Below are positions 1 through 6,042 of a stretch of DNA of 6,042 nt, piece by piece (the stretch's first letter is position 1; each line of letters opens with the position of its first letter). The stretch covers positions 1-6,042 of the forward strand of contig JAILPF010000029.1 of assembly GCA_024699575.1 (NCBI GenBank). The letters run 5' to 3'. The position numbers and the translations under genes are program-made. Below the pieces are notes generated by a model. It ran no database searches, was not told the origin of the DNA, and saw only the letters and a list, made by a program, of their open reading frames with translations. Source of the DNA: Acetatifactor sp. (GTDB taxonomy: Bacteria > Bacillota > Clostridia > Lachnospirales > Lachnospiraceae).

Positions 1-804
1 ATCTTGACCCGTTCTATTACAAGCCGTATCCATCTACTCAGAAATCAGATGATGAAGACCCAGATGGGAATTATCAAAAAGGTGGAAGGCACAGAATATT
101 ATAATGATGAAATAGGACAACTAATCAGAAGATACAATGAAATGGTTGGAAAAGTAGAGGAACTGATGCAGGAGCAGTATGTCCTTGGTCAGGAAAAGAC
201 AGGTGCTGAGCTAAAAGCGTTGCAGTCCCAGATTAACCCTCATTTTTTATATAATACATTGGATATGATTAACTGGATGGCTCAAAAAAATGAGACAGAG
301 AATATCAGGGATGTTGTGCAGGCAATGTCAAAATTTTACAGGCTTACCTTAAGTAAAGGAAAGGATATTGTCTCCATCGGCGATGAAATCAAGATGTGTG
401 AAGCATATATGGAAATCCAGAAGAGACGTTATCGGGGAAAAATTCTTTATGAGGTTGAGGTGGATGAAGAAATTGAAAAATATCTGATTCCAAAGATTAC
501 CCTTCAACCCTTTCTGGAGAACGCAATTGTGCATGGTATTAATGAAAAAGAGGATGCGCGTGGTGTTGTGATTCTAAATGGGTGGATGGAAGATGGAAGA
601 ATTACGCTGAGTGTGACAGATGACGGAACGGGGATGAAGGAAAATGAAACGAAAAAAACACATTCGGGAAGTCATTATGGGCTGGATAATATTTCAAAAC
701 GACTGGAGCTTTTCTATGGTGAAAAGATACCTGTTCTGGTGGAAAGTTCGATGGGTGTGGGAACCTGTGTTGTGATTAATATACCGATACGATTGGAAGA
801 ATGA
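1..804 (+). CDS. Sensor histidine kinase, YesM/LytS-like His_kinase family, 5'-truncated by window edge
   Basis: This is the cytoplasmic part of a membrane two-component sensor kinase that would autophosphorylate on histidine and pass phosphate to a YesN/AraC-type response regulator. The frame is open to base 1, so the first TTG (4-6) is probably internal; the transmembrane and extracellular sensor parts lie upstream. Numbering from base 1, residues 1-60 look like the end of a HAMP linker, with a DEIGQL motif followed by a coiled-coil-like stretch. The phospho-acceptor region contains QINPHFLYNTL with His81, the hallmark of the PF06580 class. The N-box is QPFLENAIVHG (Asn174), the G1 box is DDGTGM (207-212), and GLDNISKRLELFYG (from 227) is the G2-like region. 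All ATP-binding boxes look intact, so the protein should be active. It is 13 bases upstream of the lipoprotein gene and almost certainly co-transcribed with it. The family call is firm; the ligand is unknown. Confidence 0.95.
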   Translation: MLTRSITSRIHLLRNQMMKTQMGIIKKVEGTEYYNDEIGQLIRRYNEMVGKVEELMQEQYVLGQEKTGAELKALQSQINPHFLYNTLDMINWMAQKNETENIRDVVQAMSKFYRLTLSKGKDIVSIGDEIKMCEAYMEIQKRRYRGKILYEVEVDEEIEKYLIPKITLQPFLENAIVHGINEKEDARGVVILNGWMEDGRITLSVTDDGTGMKENETKKTHSGSHYGLDNISKRLELFYGEKIPVLVESSMGVGTCVVINIPIRLEE

Positions 805-809
805 GAAGG
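804..809 (+). promoter_or_regulatory. Ribosome binding site of the lipoprotein gene
   Basis: AGAAGG, extending into GTGG, overlaps the kinase stop codon (802-804) and lies 8 bases before ATG 818. It supports ATG 818 over the in-frame GTG at 809, which overlaps the last base of the site itself. GTG 809 would have to rely on a weaker GGAAG at 795-799. The overlap of stop codon and ribosome site suggests translational coupling of the two genes. Confidence 0.65.
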
Positions 810-817
810 TGGTAGAA

Positions 818-2374
818 ATGTCAATGGGAATAACTAGAATTAAAATATTGGCTGTGCTGGGGGCATTGGCTATAGGATTCAGTGGGTGTGGTGAATCGGA
901 TGCCCAAGATGATGATACCGTGAACAACGAACCGATAGTGAATTTGAAGGCAATTATACTGGGAGAACCTCCGGAGGAAGGTATGGAGGATATTTATCGT
1001 GAATTGGACAATTTGACAATTCCGGAATTGAATTGTACATTACGTTTTGAATATATACCATGGGGGGATGAGAGAAAACAGCTGAATATTGCTGCTGCTT
1101 CCGGAGAATATGATTTTATTCCGGAAGGTGTTTTTTCGGACTACAGAGTGCTGGTATCCAAAAACGCATTTTTGAATCTGAATCAATATTTATACCTGGT
1201 GCCTGAACTGGTGGAGCATTATGAAAGTTATCTGGATAATGCGCTGGAGAACTGTGAAATCAACGGTGGTCTTTATGGTATTCCACAGTTCACCATCGGG
1301 ATACAAAATGCGGATGAGGGCTTCTTTTACAGAGAGGATTTGCGAAAAGAATGGGGACTGGATGCAGTAACAGACTTGGAAACGATGGAAGCCTATTTAT
1401 ATCGGGCAAAGGAGGAAGAGGCGTATAAGGATAAACCACTGATTACTGACAATCGTATTTGGACCAGTTTGTGGCTGCTGTTGACGGAGGGGAACTATTT
1501 AGAGATTGATAGTATGCAGGAGACGCCATTTGTAGTGGTGAGGGCAGAGGAACCGGATGTAGTTCTCAGCCGCATGGAAACACCGGAGTTTAAGGAAGTT
1601 ATCAGATACATCAGAAAATGGCAGGAGGATGGAATTCTGGAGTCCAATATGCTTGCCTTGTCGGATAACGAGGGCGAGAGAGGTAAAAGTTTATTGTTGG
1701 CGAATCAGAAGCCCTGTGAGACGAACGCCCCCTTTTGGTCTGTGACATCGAAATTTATCCCAAGCTTGTATATAGAACATCCTGAATGGGAATTCGGTTT
1801 TTTTTCCTACTCTCGGAATAATACCTATTGGTTTGAATCATCACTTGCTGATGCATCGGTCATTTCCATTTCATCTAAGACAAAAGCACCGGAAACAGCG
1901 ATAAAGCTTCTAGCCAAAATACATACAGATCATCGCTACTATGATTTACTTAAATATGGAGTGGAAGGAATTCATTATCAGTTGGTGGAAGGAAAAGTGG
2001 ATTATAGCAATGCGGGTGATAACAGATTCGGATGGACACCGATATCAGATGTTCTTCTGGCATATGATGATCTCCCAATCAATACTACATGGTATGAAAA
2101 TGTGGAGAAACCATATACAGACTGGAAGCTGGAGATTGGCAGAGTTGCCGTGAGGGATCCTTTGGATGATTTTTCCCTGGATGTAAGTAATTTGGACCAA
2201 GTGTTAAGTGATATGGAACAAGTGAGGATAACATCTTTTCAACCGATTTTATGTGGTTACCAAGAAGATTATGAACAGGCTCTTGAGGAAGCAAATGAAG
2301 CCCTGTATGAGGCTGGATTCCAAGAGTACCTTGACGAAATACAAAGACAGATATCAAAAAACAGCACTCCCTAA
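818..2374 (+). CDS. ABC-type extracellular sugar-binding lipoprotein with DUF3502-like C-terminus
   Basis: This is a predicted membrane-anchored substrate-binding protein of 518 residues that captures oligosaccharides outside the cell for ABC import or for sensing. From ATG 818, the signal peptide has basic residues at R7 and K9, a hydrophobic core (ILAVLGALAIGF) and a lipobox FSGC with the lipidated cysteine at residue 24. Phe at the -3 position is less usual than Leu. An acidic linker (ESDAQDDD) follows. The mature part has typical binding-protein features: an IPWGDERKQLNIAAASGEYDF stretch, a GLYGIPQF hinge-like segment and many Tyr/Trp residues. The C-terminal part (about 445-510, from RDPLDDFSLDVSNL to EYLDEIQRQ) resembles DUF3502, found in YtcQ/LplA-type lipoproteins of Firmicutes. 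It follows the kinase gene closely, and a terminator overlaps its end, so no permease lies directly downstream. Length fits the family. GTG 809 would add three residues. The substrate cannot be told. Confidence 0.9.
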   Translation: MSMGITRIKILAVLGALAIGFSGCGESDAQDDDTVNNEPIVNLKAIILGEPPEEGMEDIYRELDNLTIPELNCTLRFEYIPWGDERKQLNIAAASGEYDFIPEGVFSDYRVLVSKNAFLNLNQYLYLVPELVEHYESYLDNALENCEINGGLYGIPQFTIGIQNADEGFFYREDLRKEWGLDAVTDLETMEAYLYRAKEEEAYKDKPLITDNRIWTSLWLLLTEGNYLEIDSMQETPFVVVRAEEPDVVLSRMETPEFKEVIRYIRKWQEDGILESNMLALSDNEGERGKSLLLANQKPCETNAPFWSVTSKFIPSLYIEHPEWEFGFFSYSRNNTYWFESSLADASVISISSKTKAPETAIKLLAKIHTDHRYYDLLKYGVEGIHYQLVEGKVDYSNAGDNRFGWTPISDVLLAYDDLPINTTWYENVEKPYTDWKLEIGRVAVRDPLDDFSLDVSNLDQVLSDMEQVRITSFQPILCGYQEDYEQALEEANEALYEAGFQEYLDEIQRQISKNSTP

Positions 2375-2391
2375 AAGAGTGCTGCTTTTTT
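2356..2391 (+). terminator. Intrinsic terminator overlapping the end of the lipoprotein gene
   Basis: A perfect 8-bp stem, CAGCACTC (2362-2369) with GAGTGCTG (2377-2384), encloses a 7-base loop (CCTAAAA). It is preceded by A6 (2356-2361) and followed by C and T6 (2386-2391). The lipoprotein stop codon TAA (2372-2374) lies in the loop, so the last codons (NSTP) are encoded by the ascending stem. The flanking A and T runs could make it work in both directions. It should end the kinase/lipoprotein transcript before the large lyase gene. Confidence 0.93.
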
Positions 2392-2431
2392 GATGAAAAT
2401 CTGCTAGAAATCTAGTTTTTTTTGCCTTATT

Positions 2432-2460
2432 TTTATCCTTCTATAGAGGTAAAGTATAGT
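2432..2460 (+). promoter_or_regulatory. Weak candidate sigma-A promoter of the lyase gene
   Basis: TATAGT (2455-2460) matches the -10 consensus at five of six positions and lies about 50 bases before the start codon. The hexamer 17 bases upstream, TTTATC (2432-2437), is a poor -35, with about three of six matches. The weak -35 would fit a promoter that needs an activator, for example an AraC-type regulator. A promoter is needed somewhere here because a strong terminator lies just upstream, but this exact placement is uncertain. Confidence 0.35.
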
Positions 2461-2500
2461 AGATATGGAATATCCCTAAGTCTCATTGGGGGGATGGAAA

Positions 2501-2506
2501 GGAAGG
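2501..2506 (+). promoter_or_regulatory. Ribosome binding site of the lyase gene
   Basis: GGAAGG lies 5 bases before ATG 2512 and decides the start. An in-frame ATG at 2494 would add MERKVN, but it directly abuts a G6 run (2488-2493) with no proper spacing, and it would place extra residues before a signal peptide that is already typical. ATG 2512 is preferred. Confidence 0.8.
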
Positions 2507-2511
2507 TAAAT

Positions 2512-5500
2512 ATGAAGGGAGTTAAGACATTTCTTAACAAACGGGCAGTGGCTGCAATAGCAGCGGCTGCAATGGTGGCACAATGCATGTTTTCGCCGCT
2601 TGCTGTGCAGACGGTACATGCAGACACCACAGAACAAACAATTGAAAGTCTGGTGAAGTCGTACACTCCGACAATCACCCAAACGACCAACGTTAGCAGC
2701 GGTTTTGTGCATCCCGGAGTGGGAATGACCAAAGATCTGTTAGACAATGTACAGAGCCAGGTCAGAAACGGTGTGGAACCATGGAAAACCTACTTTGAGG
2801 ATATGCTGGCATCAGCGGCGGCTTCAAAGACCCCGGAGATTAAATTGACGAATCCGTCGGGAACGGTTTACAATTCTGCCGGAACAAACGGTTTATTCCG
2901 TACAGATGCGCTGACTGCATATACGCAGGCGGTTCTGTACTATGTAACAGGGGACAATGTATACAGAAAAAATGCACTGAATATCATTCGTGCATGGTCC
3001 CAGCTTGATCCTACAAAATATGCATATTTTACGGATGCCTGCATTCATGTGGGAATCCCCATGAACAGAATGTGCATTGCAGCGGAAATTATCCGATATT
3101 CCTCGTATGAGGTGACGGAAGGATATACTGACGCAGACCTTAACTGGACAGAGGATGAGATTACGGCTTTCATAAACAACCTGGTATCTCCGGCGGTAAA
3201 TACTTTTATGTCCAGCCGGGATGAGTTTATGAATCAGCACCTGTATACCACAATCGGTGCCATGTCGGCTTACCTGTTTATGGACGATGCGGAGGGCTAT
3301 GCTAAGACGGTAGAGTGGTTTACCGTAAATAAAGATGGTGCCAATCCGGGATTTAACGGTTCTATTGAACGATTGTTCCGCAAGACGACTACCATTGATG
3401 AGGTGGGCGGAACAGAAGGTACAGGTACTCCTTTGAGAGATGCCGGATACGATATGGATTATGTTATCCAGCACGTGGAGATGGGACGTGACCAGGCACA
3501 TGGCTGTGGTGACCTCACCAACGCGGCGATCCTTTCACGTATGATGTTGGGTCAGGGAACGAAGGTGGATCCAGTGAACGGAACGGTTTCTACTGCTGCA
3601 GATGCAGTGACCTGTTATGAATTTTTGGATGACAGAATTCTGGAAGCTGCTGACTTCTTCTTCAAGTATATGTTGGGATATGATGCAACATGGGTACCGG
3701 TTCCTTATTCCATTCGTGATACGGATGGAGATGGGGATAAGGAAATTGTAGATTTCTACAGAGAATATTCACCCCAGTACAGAGGTCGTTATCAGACCAT
3801 CAACTTCTGGGATCTTTATTCTTACTATACCTATGTGGATCACAGTAAAAACCTTCAGCAGGACTATCCATATTTTTATGAAGGCTTCATGAAAAAAATG
3901 CCATCCAACTACATTTGGAATGGCGATATGGGTATCAACTGGGATAACGTGGACGGCGGAGGAGATTTCTGGTTGTTCCTTCCCGCAGAGGCAGCAGCAG
4001 ATTCTGACACTCTGTGGCTTGCAGAGGAACAGAATGATTATCAGGTACAGGTGGAGACTCGTGGCTCCATGGTGGATAATCAGGAGGCAATGACAGTTTC
4101 GGAAGATGCCGGAACGAAGTATGTACACTTCACACGGTCTGCAGCTGAGAGTAAGCTCGCAATACATAGCGGCGGTGTAGGTAGTCAGACCATAGCTTTT
4201 CGGATTCGTACGGATGGAGTGGCAAAGCTTTCATTGAGCAATGGAGTCAAGGGATGTATTAATCTTCCCAACACCAATGGCGAATGGCAGTATGTGACTT
4301 TCACCAGAAATGACAGTGAAGGTTTTGGCGATTTGTATTATGTCATTGTATCTGACATTGCAGGCTCTTATGTGGATATTGATTCTATTGATATCAAACC
4401 GACTCAGAGGAACGCAGCCAGAACAGTGGATGTATTAAATTTTGTTGATGGAAATGAAGATTTGGAACTGGTGTCCTTTGCCGGTGCTCCCATCAGCCTG
4501 AATTTTGCAGCAACTGATAATGTTGCAGGTTCTACAATCAGTTATAGTGGAATCCAATTACCTGAGGGCGCAAGTGTAAACTCGGCTACAGGTGCCTTTA
4601 ACTGGACTCCGTCAGCGGCAAATACATACAGCTTCTATATTTGCGCAAAAGCAAACGATACAGAACTTGTGAAAAAAGTGACCGTGGTAGTGGTCGCAGA
4701 CAGAGAGGCTGCGATTGCAAATGCGATTGCAGGCTATGATGAGAATGAAATCTACATCAGCGCAACGAAAGAAAACTTTTTAACAGTTTTGGATGAGACC
4801 AGAGCAATGGTTGGAACTGCCACAGATGAGGCGTTTGCAGCACAGTTAAATCGTTTGAATACTGCATGTAAAGAACTGGCTCTTGTCTCTCCGATTCTTG
4901 CTCCGGATACAATGTCAGCCGGCGGTTCCTTGGATTACACCAAGATGGTAGCTTCTTCTACAACAGCAGAGCTACAGAATCTTGCGGATTCAGATGCATC
5001 CTTCTGTGGATATTATAGCGCCCTGACAGGAAGCGATGGTATGAAATATCATATTCTTGATTTTGGACCGGATTTCAGGGTGTCGCTGACCAAGGTTGGT
5101 TACAAAGCCCGTCTGGGATTCCCGGACAGACTGGCCGGTGTCCAGATTATGGGTTCCAATGATGGAGAAAACTGGACACAGCTGACAGTAAGTGAAGCAG
5201 AATATAATCAGGCATATCAAGAAGTAGATATTAAAACAGAAGAACAGAACAATAAATATCGTTACATTAAGATTTACAAAGCCCACAACTATCCGGAAGC
5301 TTTGCGCGGACAGAGCGGAAGTCTGTTGGAGTTTTCCGAGTTCCGTATGTGGGGTACCAGATATGAGATTGGCAATAAGATTGAAAGTATTTCCATGTCC
5401 AGCGATGAGGCTGTCAGCCAAAGAGTTAGGCTGGGTGATACTGTGAAGCTTTTTATCAGATCCAGAGAACCTCTTTCTGCTATTGAGGCTACCATTCAGG

Positions 5501-6042
5501 GAGTGAATGCAACTGTGGCTGAGGGCACAGAAGCAAACACCTATGTTGCCAGTGCAGTAATGACTTCCGGGTGTGATACGGGAGATGTAAGAATAACAGT
5601 GGATTATACCAAACAGAATGGCACTGCAGGTGAAAGATTCTACGGAACCACTGATGGCTCATCCCTGTTCCTGGTTAACTCGGATATTTACATTAACACA
5701 GCTATGCTTGCGGAAAATTTGACGGCATCCAACGGTTCCTGGGATGGAAGATTAAATCCGGAACAATGTGCGGCGCTTTTGTTTGATGGAAATGCTTCGA
5801 CATTCAGCGATCTGAAAAATGCTACCGGAGATTATTATACGGTGGATTTTGGCGAAGGGGTAACAGTCGGCTTGAGCGAAGTAATGTTTATGCCCAGATC
5901 TACTGCGCAAAATCACGCAGACAGACTGAACGGTGCAATTGTATCCGGTTCCAACGATGGAGAAAACTGGACACAGATTACACCTGCAGTCAGTGGAGCA
6001 GTGATGAATCAGTGGACGCAGATAAAGGAAAATGTACTTTTG
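2512..6042 (+). CDS. Giant secreted modular polysaccharide lyase-like protein, 3'-truncated by window edge
   Basis: This is at least 1177 residues and still open at the last base. A signal peptide (K2, K5, K10, R11, then an Ala-rich core) probably ends at VHA37|DT, so the protein is exported. Residues about 60-500 resemble the alginate-lyase superfamily (alpha/alpha toroid): HPGVGMTKDLLDNV (from 67), EPWKTYFEDML, NQHLY (241-245) and HVEMGRDQAHG (321-331). N241, H243, R326, H330 and nearby tyrosines are candidate catalytic residues. A DxDxDG calcium-type loop is at 403-414. Then follow a jelly-roll CBM-like region (about 508-630), a He_PIG-like Ig domain (about 633-730), a helical FIVAR-like segment (about 731-792), an F5/8-type-C (CBM32-like) domain (about 795-951), an Ig-like domain (about 953-1060) and a second F5/8-type-C domain (from about 1064; LFDGNAST, YYTVDFGEG). 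The expected action is beta-elimination of a uronic-acid polysaccharide outside the cell; the substrate is unknown. The surface anchor, if any, lies beyond the window. Secretion and modularity are sure, the enzyme class less so. Confidence 0.85.
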   Translation, partial: MKGVKTFLNKRAVAAIAAAAMVAQCMFSPLAVQTVHADTTEQTIESLVKSYTPTITQTTNVSSGFVHPGVGMTKDLLDNVQSQVRNGVEPWKTYFEDMLASAAASKTPEIKLTNPSGTVYNSAGTNGLFRTDALTAYTQAVLYYVTGDNVYRKNALNIIRAWSQLDPTKYAYFTDACIHVGIPMNRMCIAAEIIRYSSYEVTEGYTDADLNWTEDEITAFINNLVSPAVNTFMSSRDEFMNQHLYTTIGAMSAYLFMDDAEGYAKTVEWFTVNKDGANPGFNGSIERLFRKTTTIDEVGGTEGTGTPLRDAGYDMDYVIQHVEMGRDQAHGCGDLTNAAILSRMMLGQGTKVDPVNGTVSTAADAVTCYEFLDDRILEAADFFFKYMLGYDATWVPVPYSIRDTDGDGDKEIVDFYREYSPQYRGRYQTINFWDLYSYYTYVDHSKNLQQDYPYFYEGFMKKMPSNYIWNGDMGINWDNVDGGGDFWLFLPAEAAADSDTLWLAEEQNDYQVQVETRGSMVDNQEAMTVSEDAGTKYVHFTRSAAESKLAIHSGGVGSQTIAFRIRTDGVAKLSLSNGVKGCINLPNTNGEWQYVTFTRNDSEGFGDLYYVIVSDIAGSYVDIDSIDIKPTQRNAARTVDVLNFVDGNEDLELVSFAGAPISLNFAATDNVAGSTISYSGIQLPEGASVNSATGAFNWTPSAANTYSFYICAKANDTELVKKVTVVVVADREAAIANAIAGYDENEIYISATKENFLTVLDETRAMVGTATDEAFAAQLNRLNTACKELALVSPILAPDTMSAGGSLDYTKMVASSTTAELQNLADSDASFCGYYSALTGSDGMKYHILDFGPDFRVSLTKVGYKARLGFPDRLAGVQIMGSNDGENWTQLTVSEAEYNQAYQEVDIKTEEQNNKYRYIKIYKAHNYPEALRGQSGSLLEFSEFRMWGTRYEIGNKIESISMSSDEAVSQRVRLGDTVKLFIRSREPLSAIEATIQGVNATVAEGTEANTYVASAVMTSGCDTGDVRITVDYTKQNGTAGERFYGTTDGSSLFLVNSDIYINTAMLAENLTASNGSWDGRLNPEQCAALLFDGNASTFSDLKNATGDYYTVDFGEGVTVGLSEVMFMPRSTAQNHADRLNGAIVSGSNDGENWTQITPAVSGAVMNQWTQIKENVLL
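5125..5181 (+). repeat. Direct repeat copy 1 in first F5/8-type-C domain
   Basis: This 57-base stretch aligns without gaps to 5920-5976, exactly 795 bases (265 codons) downstream and in the same frame. The last 30 bases (5152-5181), encoding GSNDGENWTQ (residues 881-890), differ from copy 2 at one synonymous position (AAT versus AAC). The first part encodes DRLAGVQIM. It is the core strand motif of the discoidin fold. Confidence 0.85.
5920..5976 (+). repeat. Direct repeat copy 2 in second F5/8-type-C domain
   Basis: This is the partner of 5125-5181. It encodes DRLNGAIVS followed by GSNDGENWTQ (residues 1146-1155). The 30-base core (5947-5976) is 29/30 identical to copy 1, while the rest of the two domains is clearly more diverged. 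Confidence 0.85.

Larger units (their letters stand above)
2392..2511 (+). other. Intergenic leader region before the large lyase gene
   Basis: This 120-base AT-rich gap contains no gene. Its visible structure is as follows. A small inverted repeat, CTAGA-AA-TCTAG (2404-2415), is followed at once by T8 (2416-2423); it might be a weak backup terminator, but its stem is too short to be convincing. CTATA (2441-2445) and TATAG (2455-2459) form a second short inverted repeat across the candidate promoter. ATCCC (2472-2476) and GGGAT (2491-2495) could pair in the leader RNA just upstream of the ribosome site. No catabolite-responsive element of the usual consensus was seen. Roles for these short repeats are speculative. 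Confidence 0.5.

Noticed and set aside
1798..1805. T8 run inside the lipoprotein gene as a phase-variation tract
   Set aside because: It reads cleanly as GFFS in frame, is short, and no second signal of on/off switching is seen.
1941..2153. A 70-codon + strand frame inside the lipoprotein gene
   Set aside because: It is out of frame with the DUF3502-like coding sequence and has a composition of chance Met/Trp/Ile codons.
2494..2511. Upstream in-frame ATG 2494 as start of the lyase gene
   Set aside because: The G6 run touches the ATG without spacing, while GGAAGG is well placed for ATG 2512, which also begins a standard signal peptide.
2893..3501. A 202-codon open frame on the minus strand
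   Set aside because: It lies wholly inside the lyase gene, opposite conserved enzyme motifs, has no ribosome site evident and gives a Cys/His/Ile-rich sequence typical of antisense shadows.
4990..5495. Two overlapping minus-strand open frames opposite the first F5/8-type-C domain
   Set aside because: The + strand is a continuous, recognisable domain here; the minus-strand translations show no domain features and are shadows.
1..6042. Search for tRNA/rRNA genes, CRISPR arrays, insertion sequences or attachment sites
   Set aside because: No cloverleaf, regularly spaced repeats, transposase-like frames or terminal inverted repeats were seen; the window is almost fully occupied by three genes.

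Overview
The window looks like a polysaccharide-utilisation segment from a low-to-moderate GC Gram-positive gut bacterium, most likely a Clostridia/Lachnospiraceae-type Firmicute. The reasons are the YesM-type sensor kinase, a solute-binding lipoprotein with a DUF3502-like C-terminus, strong purine-rich Shine-Dalgarno sites, and a very large secreted modular enzyme with a Gram-positive signal peptide. The family assignments come from motifs read by eye, and no database search was possible.

Layout: all genes are on the + strand. Bases 1-804 are the 3' part of a membrane sensor histidine kinase (end of HAMP, His_kinase domain, HATPase_c); its sensor region lies upstream of the window. Thirteen bases later, 818-2374 encodes a lipoprotein ABC-type sugar-binding protein. 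This unit ends in a strong intrinsic terminator (2356-2391) whose loop contains the lipoprotein's stop codon, so no permease genes follow in the same transcript. Bases 2392-2511 form a short intergenic region with a weak candidate promoter and small inverted repeats. From 2512 to the window end (6042, still open) runs one giant gene of at least 1177 codons. It encodes a signal peptide, an alginate-lyase-superfamily-like alpha-helical catalytic region, a jelly-roll carbohydrate-binding-like region, a putative-Ig (He_PIG-like) domain, a helical FIVAR-like linker, an F5/8-type-C (CBM32-like) domain, an Ig-like domain and a second F5/8-type-C domain cut off by the window edge.

How it may work together (inference): the kinase and the binding protein form a sensing or uptake pair for an oligosaccharide, and the giant secreted lyase attacks the parent polysaccharide, probably an acidic one (uronic-acid-containing, or a host glycosaminoglycan-like glycan). 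The lyase is separated from the kinase/lipoprotein unit by a terminator, so it is probably transcribed from its own promoter. The most interesting points are the unassigned substrate of the lyase, the kinase plus solitary binding protein arrangement, a calcium-loop-like motif inside the catalytic region, and an almost identical DNA repeat shared by the two F5/8-type-C domains.
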